In this document: positions 8,441 to 18,136 of the stretch, piece by piece
How positions within the stretch are numbered: the first letter of the stretch is position 1
Layout of the letters: the number at the start of each line of letters is the position of its first letter
Source of the DNA: Roseivirga pacifica
GTDB lineage: Bacteria > Bacteroidota > Bacteroidia > Cytophagales > Cyclobacteriaceae
NCBI RefSeq assembly: GCF_900111145.1
Contig: NZ_FOIR01000002.1
Span: forward strand, 496,001 to 560,000
DNA: 64,000 nt
Reading direction: 5' to 3'
The notes under the pieces: generated by a model
Databases searched by the model: none
Told to the model about the DNA's origin: nothing
The model's input: the letters and a program-made list of their open reading frames with translations, nothing else
Translations under genes and position numbers: made by a program

Positions 8441-9451
8441 ATGGAACTAGAAAGACGAAAATCTGCACTTATCTCGCTTGGAAAAGCACTTCAATCAATA
8501 GAAACTCATCAGCTCGATGAACTTTGCCTACTCGCTGCAAACCAAAACAATTGGTTTACGGCAACAAACGTAAAGCACGCGCTGGCGGCTTGGGCAAGTT
8601 TGCTTACAGCGGAGAGCGTTAATACTTGGCTTGATGGTTATAGTCTAACACCTGATTCCCCTAAAAATGTAGGGCTAATCTTAGCAGGTAACATACCGCT
8701 TGTTGGCTTGCACGATGTGCTTTCAGTGCTAGTATCTGGCCATATTGCTTGTATAAAGTACTCTTCGCAGGATACCGCACTAATGAAATTTGTGCTAAAA
8801 ACCCTTTTCGATATTGAACCGGCATTCAGTAAGCAGGTAAAAGAGGTAGAGCAACTGAAAGGAATTGATGCGGCAATTGCCACCGGTTCGGACAATTCGG
8901 CCAGGTACTTCAAGCAGTACTTTGCCAAATTCCCTCACATAATCCGACAAAATCGCACTTCTGTAGGTATACTTAATGGTGACGAAACGATTGAAGACTT
9001 TAAGGATTTAGGTAATGATATTTTTCAATATTACGGGCTAGGCTGCCGGAATGTAAGCAAGCTGTATGTACCAAAAGACTACAACTTTGTCCCTTTCATT
9101 GAAGCTCAGGCTGAATTTGAGCAAGCCATTGAACACCATAAGTTCCGCAACAACTACGATTACAATAAGTCAATTTACTTAGTGAATAAGGAGCCACATT
9201 TAGATAGCGGTTTCTTTCTAATGCGAGAAAGCACAGCGCTTGTCTCCCCTATTTCTGTGCTGTTTTATGAGCAATATGAAAGCGAAGCGCAACTGGCCTT
9301 AAAACTTTCTGCCCATAAGGAAAAAATACAGTGCGTAGTTTCCAAAAATGCTTGGCTAGAAGGCTCTCTTGCTTTTGGCACAGCTCAACAACCCGCGCTT
9401 TGGGACTATGCTGATGGCGTAGATACGCTAGAATTCTTGACAAGTTTATAA
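8441..9451 (+). CDS. LuxC-family acyl-CoA reductase
   Basis: 336 residues. It belongs to the LuxC/acyl-CoA reductase family of aldehyde-dehydrogenase-like enzymes, which reduce acyl-CoA or acyl-enzyme esters to aldehydes with NAD(P)H. Visible marks are the nucleotide-binding region NVGLILAGNIPLVGLHDVL (about residues 75-95), GSDNSARYF near 150, and YYGLGCRNVSKLYVP near 200, whose cysteine is the likely nucleophile (inference). It is shorter than LuxC of luminous bacteria. It stands alone, without luxD or luxE, opposite a ferredoxin gene. Confidence 0.88.
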   Translation: MELERRKSALISLGKALQSIETHQLDELCLLAANQNNWFTATNVKHALAAWASLLTAESVNTWLDGYSLTPDSPKNVGLILAGNIPLVGLHDVLSVLVSGHIACIKYSSQDTALMKFVLKTLFDIEPAFSKQVKEVEQLKGIDAAIATGSDNSARYFKQYFAKFPHIIRQNRTSVGILNGDETIEDFKDLGNDIFQYYGLGCRNVSKLYVPKDYNFVPFIEAQAEFEQAIEHHKFRNNYDYNKSIYLVNKEPHLDSGFFLMRESTALVSPISVLFYEQYESEAQLALKLSAHKEKIQCVVSKNAWLEGSLAFGTAQQPALWDYADGVDTLEFLTSL

Positions 9452-9529
9452 CCTTTCGCTTAAGAAAGTAATTTATTGGTATATTCAACAAGTTATGGGG
9501 TTCAACCTTTTACTTAATTGCGATTGCCT

Positions 9530-12500
9530 ATGAAGTCTCCTCAAATTCCTAAGAATGAAAAAGAGAGGTTAGAAACGCTTAGGGCGTATCAGATTTTAGA
9601 TACGGCACCCGAAAAAGAATTTGACGACATTGTAAAAATTGCCACACAAATATGTGGAACACCGGTTTCATTAATTAGCCTAATTGACGAAGACAGGCAA
9701 TGGTTCAAATCGGCACGCGGAATGGATGTTGCTGATAGCCCGCGAGCTATTGCCTTTTGTGCACATGCCATTAACGAGCCCGACAAATTACTTGTAGTTG
9801 ACGATGCTTCTAAAGACGAACGCTTTGCTGACAACCCTTTTGTACTAGGCGACCCGCCAATAATGTATTATGCCGGGGCACCGCTTGTAACCACCGATGG
9901 TTATGCTTTGGGCACAATCTGCGTGATTGACAATGTACCCCGAAAACTGAAAAAGGAGCAATTAGAAGCGCTAGAAGCTTTGAGCAATCAAGTTATTCGC
10001 CTTTTTGAACTAAGAAAAGGCAATAAGGATGTTGAAGACTCTAAGCAACTCTATAAACAATTAGTAGAGTCAGTTGGCGATTATGTTTTTGAGGTAGGCA
10101 AAAAAGGCATTTTCAACTATGTTAACCCACAAATTAGCGAGGACACGGGATACTCCTTTGAAGAGCTTACCAGTATGCACTATTTGGATTTGGTGCATGA
10201 TGACGACAAAGAGAAAGTAGCTCAATTCTACCGTACCGAAATCAGCAACCGAGAAGAGGATTCGTTCATTGAGTTTAGGGTAAAAACCAAGAACAGCAAA
10301 TATGACCCACTATACGTAGGTCAACGCGTTACCATATCCTTTGCTGAGGATGGTAAAATGAGCAATGTTCGCGCAATTGCCAGAAACATTACCAATGAGG
10401 TTCGGCTAAGAGCAGAGCGAGATGAGAAAGAAACGCTTTACAAGCTTATTTCAGAAAACGCTCAGGACCTTGTTTGCCTGCACGATGTAGATGGTACTTA
10501 TACCTACGTTTCGCCATCTGTTAAAGAAAACCTTGGTTACGAACCTGAAGAGCTATTAGGAAAATCTCCTTATGACTTTATTCTGGAGGAAGACAAAGAA
10601 AGAGCCTATCAAGAGGCGCATGCTCCTCTAAAAGACGGTGATAAACAAAACACTTTAAAGTATAGACTTCGCCATAAAAGCGGTGAATACATCTGGTTCG
10701 AAAGTATTTCTTCTGCGGTATTGAATGATAAAAATGAAGTAATTGCTCTTAGATCATCTACACGAAACATCCAAACACGGATAAAGCAAGAGGAAATTAT
10801 TAACGAGCAAAACCTTAAACTACAGTCATTTGTATCCTCTACCCCTGCTCCTGTTGCTATGCTTGATAGAGAGTTGAAATACTTGGCTTATAGTGAAAAA
10901 TGGATAGAAGCATACGGATTACAAGGCCAGCAAATCTTTGGTAAACGACACTATGATATATTCCCTGAAATTGGAGATGAATGGAAGGGACACCACCAAG
11001 ATGCCCTCAATGGCATTACACACAAATCTGACGAGGACCTCTTTATCCGTGAAAACGGTGATAAGCAGTGGCTTAGATGGGAAGTGCGCCCTTGGTACGA
11101 AAAAAGTGGTGATGTTGGCGGAATAATTATGCTTACAGAAGATATTACTGAACTAAAAAAGCAAGAACTTGAGTTAATAGATGCAAAAGAAAAAGCCGAA
11201 ATTGCTTCTGAAGCTAAGGCGAACTTTCTTTCGGTAATGTCGCACGAGATAAGAACACCACTGAACGCAGTGATTGGCCTATCTCATATTCTTTTGCAGG
11301 AATCTCCGCGTACTGACCAGATTGAAAGTTTAAAGACAATACGATTTTCAAGCGAAAACTTACTCAGTTTAGTAAACGATATTTTGGATTACAATAAAAT
11401 AGAATCGGGAAAGATTGATCTAGAACACATCCATTTCAACTTAAGAGAATTGGTTGTGAATATTAAGCAGGCGCAAAATTTTAAAGCGGTCGAAAAGGGA
11501 ATTGGCCTTAAACTGTTTTATGATCAGGACATTCCTTTAATGGTAAAAGGCGACCCAACGCGATTAGCTCAAATAATAAACAACTTATTGGGCAATGCGA
11601 TAAAATTCACACACAAAGGAGGCGTTAAATTTACAATTGAAGAAAAGCAGCGAACAGAGGAAAAAGTAAGCCTTCATTTCGAAATCACCGATTCTGGAAT
11701 TGGTATTTCGAAAGAAAATCAAGACAAAATATTCGACAGGTTTACACAGGCCGAGTCGGATATTACGAGGCATTTTGGAGGTACTGGGCTTGGTTTATCA
11801 ATTACCAAACAACTTTTAGAGGCGATGGGAAGTGAGATAAAGGTAGAAAGTGAATTGGGAAAGGGTGCAACCTTCTCTTTTGATCTAACCCTTACGGTTA
11901 GTAAAAATCAAGAAAACAACATTAGTAGTGGCCTTAACTTTAGCAGTCAGCTAGAAAGCCTTGAAGAAGAGAACATCAAGATACTTCTTGTTGAAGACAA
12001 CAAGGCTAATCAACTGGTAGCCAGAAAGTTTTTAACCAATTGGGGTATAAAAGTAGACATTGCCAACGATGGCTTTGAGGCACTAGGCTTAATAAACAGC
12101 GAAGATTATAATTTGGTACTTATGGATCTTCAAATGCCTAAAAAGGATGGACTTACCACTACTAAAGAAATAAGAAGCATAGCTGGCGATTATTACAAGG
12201 AAATTCCCATTCTGGCCCTTACAGCAAGTTCCGAAAACAGTACTTATGAAAGAGTTAAGGAGATTGGCATGAATGATATGATCACTAAACCTTTTATTCC
12301 TGCTGAACTTTATAAGAAAATCGTAAAATTCGCACTTAAGAAAAATAAGCCTGTGCCTAATACTGTAACTGAAACTACTCCTTCGGCTGAAGAAAATGAG
12401 CTTTACGACCATTTGAACACCTATGCAGAAGACGATCACGAATTTTTGCTTGAGTTGGTAGATGGTTTAGTGGATAACATCAATGGTTTTCTCAAAGAGT

Positions 12501-12715
12501 ACCCCGAAATGATTACTACTGGCAACGAGTCGAAGGCAAAGTTCTTACTACATAAGATGAGGAACTCGCTCATGATGACCGGTTCTAATGAAATTATAGC
12601 TTTGGGGGAAGATGCCATTAGAATGATGAACAATAAGGAAGAAGCCAGAAAGGTTTTAGTGGAGTTGGCACAAAAGAGCCATGAGTTGCTTGACGAGCTA
12701 GCAAAGATCAAATAG
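9530..12715 (+). CDS. Hybrid sensor histidine kinase (GAF-PAS-PAS-PAS-HisKA-HATPase-REC-Hpt)
   Basis: 1061 residues from the ATG at 9530; a TTG four codons upstream is less likely. In order: GAF domain (~20-165), three PAS domains with PAC-like ends (~180-295, 305-420, 430-545), HisKA with phospho-acceptor His572 in SHEIRTPL, HATPase_c with the GTGLGLSI box, a receiver domain with Asp866 in LMDLQMP, and a C-terminal Hpt domain with His1008 in LLHKMRNS. There are no membrane segments, so it is a cytoplasmic sensor. It contains a full His-Asp-His relay but no DNA-binding output, so it must pass phosphate to an unlinked regulator. It is monocistronic. Confidence 0.95.
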   Translation: MKSPQIPKNEKERLETLRAYQILDTAPEKEFDDIVKIATQICGTPVSLISLIDEDRQWFKSARGMDVADSPRAIAFCAHAINEPDKLLVVDDASKDERFADNPFVLGDPPIMYYAGAPLVTTDGYALGTICVIDNVPRKLKKEQLEALEALSNQVIRLFELRKGNKDVEDSKQLYKQLVESVGDYVFEVGKKGIFNYVNPQISEDTGYSFEELTSMHYLDLVHDDDKEKVAQFYRTEISNREEDSFIEFRVKTKNSKYDPLYVGQRVTISFAEDGKMSNVRAIARNITNEVRLRAERDEKETLYKLISENAQDLVCLHDVDGTYTYVSPSVKENLGYEPEELLGKSPYDFILEEDKERAYQEAHAPLKDGDKQNTLKYRLRHKSGEYIWFESISSAVLNDKNEVIALRSSTRNIQTRIKQEEIINEQNLKLQSFVSSTPAPVAMLDRELKYLAYSEKWIEAYGLQGQQIFGKRHYDIFPEIGDEWKGHHQDALNGITHKSDEDLFIRENGDKQWLRWEVRPWYEKSGDVGGIIMLTEDITELKKQELELIDAKEKAEIASEAKANFLSVMSHEIRTPLNAVIGLSHILLQESPRTDQIESLKTIRFSSENLLSLVNDILDYNKIESGKIDLEHIHFNLRELVVNIKQAQNFKAVEKGIGLKLFYDQDIPLMVKGDPTRLAQIINNLLGNAIKFTHKGGVKFTIEEKQRTEEKVSLHFEITDSGIGISKENQDKIFDRFTQAESDITRHFGGTGLGLSITKQLLEAMGSEIKVESELGKGATFSFDLTLTVSKNQENNISSGLNFSSQLESLEEENIKILLVEDNKANQLVARKFLTNWGIKVDIANDGFEALGLINSEDYNLVLMDLQMPKKDGLTTTKEIRSIAGDYYKEIPILALTASSENSTYERVKEIGMNDMITKPFIPAELYKKIVKFALKKNKPVPNTVTETTPSAEENELYDHLNTYAEDDHEFLLELVDGLVDNINGFLKEYPEMITTGNESKAKFLLHKMRNSLMMTGSNEIIALGEDAIRMMNNKEEARKVLVELAQKSHELLDELAKIK

Positions 12716-12738
12716 CGCGTAACGCTATATTCGAGTAA

Positions 12739-12762
12739 GGGAGAAGCCCAGCCACTTCTCCC
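12739..12762 (+). terminator. Hairpin downstream of the hybrid kinase
   Basis: Perfect 8-bp stem GGGAGAAG / CTTCTCCC with an 8-base loop, 23 bases after the stop codon. The following T-tract is weak, so termination is only likely. Confidence 0.45.
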
Positions 12763-12889
12763 CTATACTGACCTCTGTTTTCTCATCCTTTTTAAATACC
12801 AGAAGTCACTAAAACTGTAAGCTTCGGGTGGCGGTAAATCCGCTCTTCAAACAATCTCCCCCAAACTCGACTTATTTTAGTAAAAACAC

Positions 12890-12897
12890 TATCTTTG
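12890..12897 (+). promoter_or_regulatory. Bacteroidota -7 element (TATCTTTG) for aconitase
   Basis: Exact TAnnTTTG match 56 bases upstream of the aconitase ATG. No clear -33 element. Confidence 0.5.
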
Positions 12898-12953
12898 GAA
12901 CCCTTTACGAAGGGTACGTTAGAATTTGAAAACCTTACAAAAACCCCATTTAA

Positions 12954-15218
12954 ATGGCTTTTGACATAGAAATGATCAAGGCTGTATACGAAAAGATGCC
13001 CGCCCGGGTAGATGCAGCCAGAAAATTAGTTGGAAAACCCCTTACACTTTCAGAAAAAATCCTTTACTCACACCTTTGGGATGGTGAGGCTAAAGAGGTT
13101 TTTGAGCGTGGTAAGTCGTATGTAGACTTTGCTCCTGACCGTGTTGCCATGCAAGATGCAACGGCTCAGATGGCGCTTTTGCAGTTTATGCAAGCTGGTA
13201 AAGAAAAAGTGGCGGTTCCTTCAACTGCACACTGCGACCACTTGATTTTGGCCAAGCAAGGTGCCGAACAAGATTTAAGAAATTCATTAACAGCTTCAGG
13301 TGAAGTTTTCAACTTTTTGGAGTCTGTTTCCAACAAATACGGTATTGGTTTCTGGAAACCAGGTGCTGGTATTATTCACCAAGTAGTGCTTGAGAACTAC
13401 GCATTCCCTGGCGGAATGATGATTGGTACTGACTCTCACACCGTAAATGCTGGTGGACTAGGAATGGTTGCCATTGGTGTTGGTGGTGCCGATGCAGTAG
13501 ATGTAATGGCAGGAATGGCTTGGGAGCTTAAATTCCCTAAGCTAATTGGCGTTAAGCTTACTGGTAAAATGAACGGTTGGACATCTGCCAAAGACGTAAT
13601 TCTTAAAGTAGCTGGTATACTTACTGTAAAAGGTGGTACAGGAGCTATTGTAGAATACTTCGGCCCAGGTGCTCAGTCGCTTTCAGCTACTGGAAAAGGT
13701 ACAATCTGTAACATGGGTGCCGAAATTGGAGCAACAACTTCTACTTTCGGTTACGATGATTCAATGGAGCGTTACTTAAAAGCTACAGACCGTGCCGATG
13801 TTGCTGAATTGGCCAACGGCATTCGCGAGCACCTAACTGGCGATGCAGAGGTTTATGCTAATCCTGAGCAATATTTTGACCAAGTAATTGAAATCGACCT
13901 TGATACTTTAGAGCCGCACGTTAACGGTCCTTTCACTCCAGATAGAGCAACGCCTGTATCTAAAATGAGAGAAGAAGCCGAAGCTAACGGATGGCCACTA
14001 AAAGTTGAGTGGGGATTGATTGGTTCTTGTACCAACTCTTCTTACGAAGACCTTTCAAGAGCATCTTCTATTGCGCAACAAGCGGTAGACAAAGGCTTAA
14101 AAACTAAGGCAGACTTTGGTATTAACCCAGGTTCTGAGCAGGTACGCTACACTGCAGAGCGCGATGGTTTGTTGAAAATCTTTGAAGATTTAGATGCAAC
14201 GATCTTTACAAACGCTTGTGGCCCTTGTATCGGTCAGTGGGACAGAACAGGTGCAGATAAAGGTGAAAAGAACACCATCGTTCACTCTTTCAACAGAAAC
14301 TTCTCTAAAAGAGCCGATGGTAACCCTAACACTCACGCATTTGTAACTTCACCAGAAATGGTAGCAGCTATCGCTATCTCTGGCGATTTGGGCTTCAACC
14401 CTATTACAGATACGTTGACCAACGAGAAAGGTGAGCAAGTAAAACTTGATCCACCAGTTGGTGAAGAGTTGCCAGATAAAGGTTTCGCTGTTGAAGACAA
14501 CGGTTACCAAGCACCTGCCGAAGATGGTAGCGGCATTGAAGTAATTGTAAAGCCAGATTCTAAGCGTTTGCAACTGCTTGATCCATTTGCTCCTTGGAAC
14601 GGTGAAAACATTACTGGTGCTAAGCTTTTAATCAAAGCATTTGGTAAGTGTACTACTGACCACATCTCTATGGCTGGTCCATGGTTGAGATTCAGAGGTC
14701 ACTTAGATAATATTTCAGACAACTGCTTGATTGGTGCCGTTAACGCATTCAACCAAGAAACGAATAATGTTAAGAACCAGCTTACTGGTGAGTACGGCCC
14801 TGTACCGGCAACACAGCGCCAGTACAAAGCTGAAGGAGTTCCAACCATTGTTGTGGGCGACCATAACTACGGTGAAGGTTCTTCTCGTGAGCACGCAGCC
14901 ATGGAGCCTCGCCACTTAGGTGTTAAAGCTGTATTGGTGAAGTCTTTCGCGCGTATTCACGAAACTAACTTGAAAAAGCAGGGTATGTTGGCATTGACAT
15001 TTGCTAACGAAGCTGATTACGACAAAGTACAAGAAGATGATACGATCAACTTCTTAGACTTAGATAAATTTGCAGCTGACAAACCATTGCACTTGGAGTT
15101 TGTTCATGCCGATGGAAGTAAAGATGAAATCGAAGTGAATCACACTTACAATGAAGCGCAAATTGGTTGGTTCAAGGCAGGTTCTGCACTGAACTTAATT
15201 AAAGCACAGAACGCTTAA
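12954..15218 (+). CDS. acnA: Aconitate hydratase (mitochondrial-type aconitase)
   Basis: 754 residues, full length. It interconverts citrate and isocitrate in the TCA cycle in the cytoplasm. The 4Fe-4S ligands are in GSCTNSS (one Cys) and [11 protein letters not shown] (two Cys). The substrate and swivel domain motifs [13 protein letters not shown] and [12 protein letters not shown] are intact. The length and swivel domain place it with the mitochondrial-type (~750 aa) branch rather than the ~890-aa IRP1-like or AcnB branches; the symbol follows common Bacteroidota annotation. It is monocistronic with its own -7 element and a strong terminator. Codon use appears biased, as in a highly expressed gene. 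Confidence 0.96.
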   Translation: MAFDIEMIKAVYEKMPARVDAARKLVGKPLTLSEKILYSHLWDGEAKEVFERGKSYVDFAPDRVAMQDATAQMALLQFMQAGKEKVAVPSTAHCDHLILAKQGAEQDLRNSLTASGEVFNFLESVSNKYGIGFWKPGAGIIHQVVLENYAFPGGMMIGTDSHTVNAGGLGMVAIGVGGADAVDVMAGMAWELKFPKLIGVKLTGKMNGWTSAKDVILKVAGILTVKGGTGAIVEYFGPGAQSLSATGKGTICNMGAEIGATTSTFGYDDSMERYLKATDRADVAELANGIREHLTGDAEVYANPEQYFDQVIEIDLDTLEPHVNGPFTPDRATPVSKMREEAEANGWPLKVEWGLIGSCTNSSYEDLSRASSIAQQAVDKGLKTKADFGINPGSEQVRYTAERDGLLKIFEDLDATIFTNACGPCIGQWDRTGADKGEKNTIVHSFNRNFSKRADGNPNTHAFVTSPEMVAAIAISGDLGFNPITDTLTNEKGEQVKLDPPVGEELPDKGFAVEDNGYQAPAEDGSGIEVIVKPDSKRLQLLDPFAPWNGENITGAKLLIKAFGKCTTDHISMAGPWLRFRGHLDNISDNCLIGAVNAFNQETNNVKNQLTGEYGPVPATQRQYKAEGVPTIVVGDHNYGEGSSREHAAMEPRHLGVKAVLVKSFARIHETNLKKQGMLALTFANEADYDKVQEDDTINFLDLDKFAADKPLHLEFVHADGSKDEIEVNHTYNEAQIGWFKAGSALNLIKAQNA

Positions 15219-15243
15219 GCAACAGCTTAACGTAAACAATACA

Positions 15244-15270
15244 AACCCCGACTGAGAAGTTGGGGTTTTT
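15244..15270 (+). terminator. Rho-independent terminator after aconitase
   Basis: 10-bp stem AACCCCGACT / AGTTGGGGTT with one G-T pair and loop GAGA, followed by a run of T. It starts 26 bases after the stop. Confidence 0.9.
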
Positions 15271-15397
15271 CGTTTACAAAACGTACTCAGCTTATAATTT
15301 GTGAATCAAACAGTTAGCGTCTTTACTTATCAAAATCATTACTAGCATTCATCCTTAGCCCCTTTTTGGCAAGAATATTGGTTCGTCTCTAATCATT

Positions 15398-16141
15398 ATG
15401 AGACAACTACTTTACTTAACACTTGCCCTAGCCATACTTTTCACTGGCTGCTCTAAACACCAATATTTTACTTTCTCTAGCGATTTACCCAAAACAAGTA
15501 ACGACTTGTACTACTACGAGTCAGACTCGCTAAAAATTGAGTATAATTTCACCTCATCAAGTTCTATTGAAGTAACCGTACACAACAAATCAGACAATCC
15601 AATTCTTATCAATTGGGAAAAATCCTCCATCATCTTCAACAATGAAAGCCTTGCCATGGCTAATGGAGATTTAAACTTTAAGGGGTCTGGTTCATCTTTA
15701 GAACTCTTCGAGGACGTGACATACTCCGACTTTCATGGAACAATTAAAGGAGGTAAAAACCAGACTTTTTTACCACCACAAGCCTTTGTGGCAAATACAT
15801 TTAACAAAGTACCCTTGGGCTATCAAAAGCGACTTAAAAGAGAAATGGATTTTGAGAAAATGTACTTTCCAGATGCGGTTGTAAAAAAATATTCATTCGA
15901 CAAATCTCAACCTCTGGCCAAATTAAAAAGCTATCTATACATCGAAAATCCCGATGAGTCCGCATTTAATGTTAGCCACGATTTCTGGGTTTCCGAAATC
16001 CTAGAAACTAATAATGGAAGACTAAAACTTGGACAAAACCACTTAAAACAATCCAAGGTTACAACGACCGGAGCTATACTTGGTACCACAGGGGTTGTTG
16101 GGCTTTTGGTTGTAGCAGCGGCAGCCGAAGAAAGCAACTAG
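15398..16141 (+). CDS. Putative lipoprotein of unknown function
   Basis: 247 residues. A lipoprotein signal peptide is visible, with lipobox LFTGC at residues ~14-18. The mature part is beta-rich; residues 50-75 (IEVTVHNKSDNPILINW) read like an immunoglobulin-like or LEA14-like strand pattern. The C-terminus has a glycine/alanine/valine hydrophobic stretch (GAILGTTGVVGLLVVAAAA) directly before the end, unusual for a lipoprotein. It lies alone between the aconitase terminator and the next gene. I do not recognise the family. Confidence 0.7.
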   Translation: MRQLLYLTLALAILFTGCSKHQYFTFSSDLPKTSNDLYYYESDSLKIEYNFTSSSSIEVTVHNKSDNPILINWEKSSIIFNNESLAMANGDLNFKGSGSSLELFEDVTYSDFHGTIKGGKNQTFLPPQAFVANTFNKVPLGYQKRLKREMDFEKMYFPDAVVKKYSFDKSQPLAKLKSYLYIENPDESAFNVSHDFWVSEILETNNGRLKLGQNHLKQSKVTTTGAILGTTGVVGLLVVAAAAEESN

Positions 16142-16159
16142 CTTTTTCACCCAAAAAGG

Positions 16160-16178
16160 CAGGTAAAAACACCTGTTT
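16160..16178 (+). terminator. Weak hairpin after the lipoprotein gene
   Basis: CAGGT / ACCTG 5-bp stem with loop AAAAAC, followed by TTT. Short stem. Confidence 0.35.
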
Positions 16179-16216
16179 ACATACATAATTATCTCTGAAA
16201 GAAGTCATTAGACTTA

Positions 16217-16243
16217 TTGCTACGGGATAATTATGTAACTTTC
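16217..16243 (+). promoter_or_regulatory. Possible promoter of the beta-barrel protein gene
   Basis: TTG at 16217-16219, a 16-base spacer, then TAACTTTC at 16236-16243 (one mismatch to TAnnTTTG). The ATG is 25 bases downstream. Confidence 0.35.
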
Positions 16244-16267
16244 ATTAAACAACAAACACACACAATC

Positions 16268-17236
16268 ATGTCGAATTCTGTTCAACCAAACATCACTACA
16301 CCCATTGTTCGCGATGACTTGGGTCAAACATTGCCAAACGTTCAAACTGGACTTGGCCCTTTGCTAGGTCTTGTAGGCAATTGGAATAGTCCGCAAGGTG
16401 CTAGCTCACAGTCGGGCTACAATGTAATGCCATTGCCTCAGGACAATACACCTGCAAGTGACAATGTAATTTTGAGAAATTTCCATTACTACGAGGAAAT
16501 GACTTTCTCTGCTATTCCGGGCGATGCAGCCAACCGCGGTGGCGACTACCAGCAAAATTGCTGGGTACTGTTTTACGAGCAGCGCGTTTACTTTGGCTTT
16601 GATGCAGGCCCTGCTGCAAACACTTTGGTACATGCCGAAAATGGGGACTGGCTACATTTGGTAAATGTACAGCAGGACAAAGGTGCCACTGAAAACCCGA
16701 ACGATCCGGAACCACTTCCGACCGGAGGTATTCCGCAACCCATGTTCCCTATTGTAAAGCAGGTATCGGTGCCGCATGGCAATTCTATTCTGGCAGTTGG
16801 TAACGCCACTACTGGTACAGGTGCGCCTCAAATAGCCAATGCCAATACAATACCAACAGGTCAGGGAGTAACAAGTGCCCTCAAGTCCATTTATAACAAT
16901 GGTGTATACGACCCGAACAATTTAATGCTCAACCCAAACAAAATTCTTCAGGATCATATTGAAACGGTGAATGAAGGCGACAAGCTAATTGAAAGCTATA
17001 TTCAGTTTGATGTATCTAGCAAAAACGGAAATGGTGATGTACGCAACATCTTGTTTGAATACAAAAAGGCTAAGGTAACAGACTTCCACACCACTTTCTG
17101 GTTAGAAACACTCAAAGATGGTACTAAGCAATTACAATATTCTCAAACCATAGAAATGACATTTGCAGATAATCCAAATGTTACTTTCTACCATATTGAT
17201 GCGAATACACTAGTTCCTGTTGCTCAGGACGCTTAA
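16268..17236 (+). CDS. Possible heme-binding/nitrobindin-like beta-barrel protein
   Basis: 322 residues from the ATG at 16268. An upstream in-frame TTG at 16217 overlaps the predicted promoter and is rejected. There is no signal peptide. Residues ~20-35 (LGPLLGLVGNWNSPQG) resemble the first strand of lipocalin/nitrobindin (THAP4-type) barrels, and strand patterns such as NFHYYEEMTFSAI, NCWVLFYEQRVYF and GDWLHLVN follow. The C-terminal half (FEYKKAKVTDFHTTFWLET) also looks like barrel strands. A heme or fatty-acid-like ligand is a family-level guess only. It converges on the MNIO/ferritin-like operon and shares its terminator, so a role in the same process is possible. Confidence 0.6.
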   Translation: MSNSVQPNITTPIVRDDLGQTLPNVQTGLGPLLGLVGNWNSPQGASSQSGYNVMPLPQDNTPASDNVILRNFHYYEEMTFSAIPGDAANRGGDYQQNCWVLFYEQRVYFGFDAGPAANTLVHAENGDWLHLVNVQQDKGATENPNDPEPLPTGGIPQPMFPIVKQVSVPHGNSILAVGNATTGTGAPQIANANTIPTGQGVTSALKSIYNNGVYDPNNLMLNPNKILQDHIETVNEGDKLIESYIQFDVSSKNGNGDVRNILFEYKKAKVTDFHTTFWLETLKDGTKQLQYSQTIEMTFADNPNVTFYHIDANTLVPVAQDA

Positions 17237-17241
17237 ATCAA

Positions 17242-17273
17242 ATGGGCTGCTGAATTTAAGTTCAGCAGCCCAT
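17242..17273. terminator. Bidirectional terminator between barrel gene and MNIO operon
   Basis: Perfect 13-bp stem (ATGGGCTGCTGAA and its complement) with loop TTTAAG, between convergent genes ending at 17236 and 17300. T-tracts are short on both sides. Confidence 0.7.
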
Positions 17274-17299
17274 TCTCTAGTCTTTGAATCTCCTCTTCC

Positions 17300-18130
17300 C
17301 TATTGCTCTCTAAAGAAATTAAGTTCAATCCACCGAGCTTTCCAAATTTGCCATACCGCAGTCACTTCATCAATTGACTTACTATAGTCTTTTGCAAACT
17401 GTTTGATTGTCAAGTTGATATCATTCAGGCGCTTGAGAAGCGTTAAAAAATGAAACTGTTCTTCATGAATATCAAAAAGAGAGAGTTTGAAGTTATGTCG
17501 TAATACAACACAGTAACTCAATTGCTTTAAGGGTACTTCTGGTGTTCTCTCATGCTTAAAATCGCTATAATAGTTTTGAACAGGGAAATCGTATTTAAAG
17601 AGATAACAAATGGGCACCAATTTCAAATTGCTCTTAATCGTCTTGCTTGTCGCTAGCTTATAATGCTCCTCAGCTTGCTCTTCAAATATTTCATTCAGCT
17701 TAAATTCAAAATCAGCCAAGGCGATTATAAAATCTATCCATTCTTCCTTTTCCGTAGCTTCTCTATCTGGCCTGGCATTTTCAAGGTACTTGGTAAATCC
17801 TCTTCCGAGTTCTCCTAAATTGTAATGCGTACTAGGATTTTCCGCTAAGTATTCATCCGCAAATGCGGTGAACAGTTCTTCACCCAAGCAATACTCCAAA
17901 GCACTAAACTGCTGTGCCATACAATTGCGCAGTCTGGCGATATAGCTTCTCTGGTAAATAGCTAAATGCTCCTTAGCAGAAAGTCTTGAGCTTTCTTTCA
18001 CCACATTCCCTTCAAAACTTGACGGAAGTAAATCAGCTGGGTTTTGTGCAGTTTTCTGATGCGGATCCAACAACATCTGTTGCATCCACTGCTGAAACAT
18101 ACTCAGGGGTATTTTGCTATCGGTAGCCAT
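17300..18130 (-). CDS. DUF2063 (HvfC/BufC N-terminal-type) partner protein of MNIO
   Basis: 276 residues. The N-terminal ~110 residues match the DUF2063 pattern: FQQWMQQMLLDP, HLAIYQRSYIARLRNCMAQQFSALEYCLG and FTAFADEYLAENPSTHYNLGELG. The C-terminal half is a second helical/winged-helix-like part. DUF2063 proteins are encoded beside DUF692/MNIO enzymes and bind the substrate peptide or form the complex with the oxidase (known for bufferin-type and TglH/TglI-like systems). It is the last gene of the four-gene minus-strand operon and starts 6 bases after the MNIO stop. An older database label for this fold is 'putative DNA-binding domain'; the context argues for a substrate-recognition role. 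Confidence 0.88.
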   Translation of the reverse strand: MATDSKIPLSMFQQWMQQMLLDPHQKTAQNPADLLPSSFEGNVVKESSRLSAKEHLAIYQRSYIARLRNCMAQQFSALEYCLGEELFTAFADEYLAENPSTHYNLGELGRGFTKYLENARPDREATEKEEWIDFIIALADFEFKLNEIFEEQAEEHYKLATSKTIKSNLKLVPICYLFKYDFPVQNYYSDFKHERTPEVPLKQLSYCVVLRHNFKLSLFDIHEEQFHFLTLLKRLNDINLTIKQFAKDYSKSIDEVTAVWQIWKARWIELNFFREQ

Positions 18131-18136
18131 AAAAAG

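Noticed and set aside
17300-18130. DNA-binding regulator label for the DUF2063 protein
   Set aside because: The label is a historical fold annotation; the operon with DUF692 supports a substrate-binding partner role.
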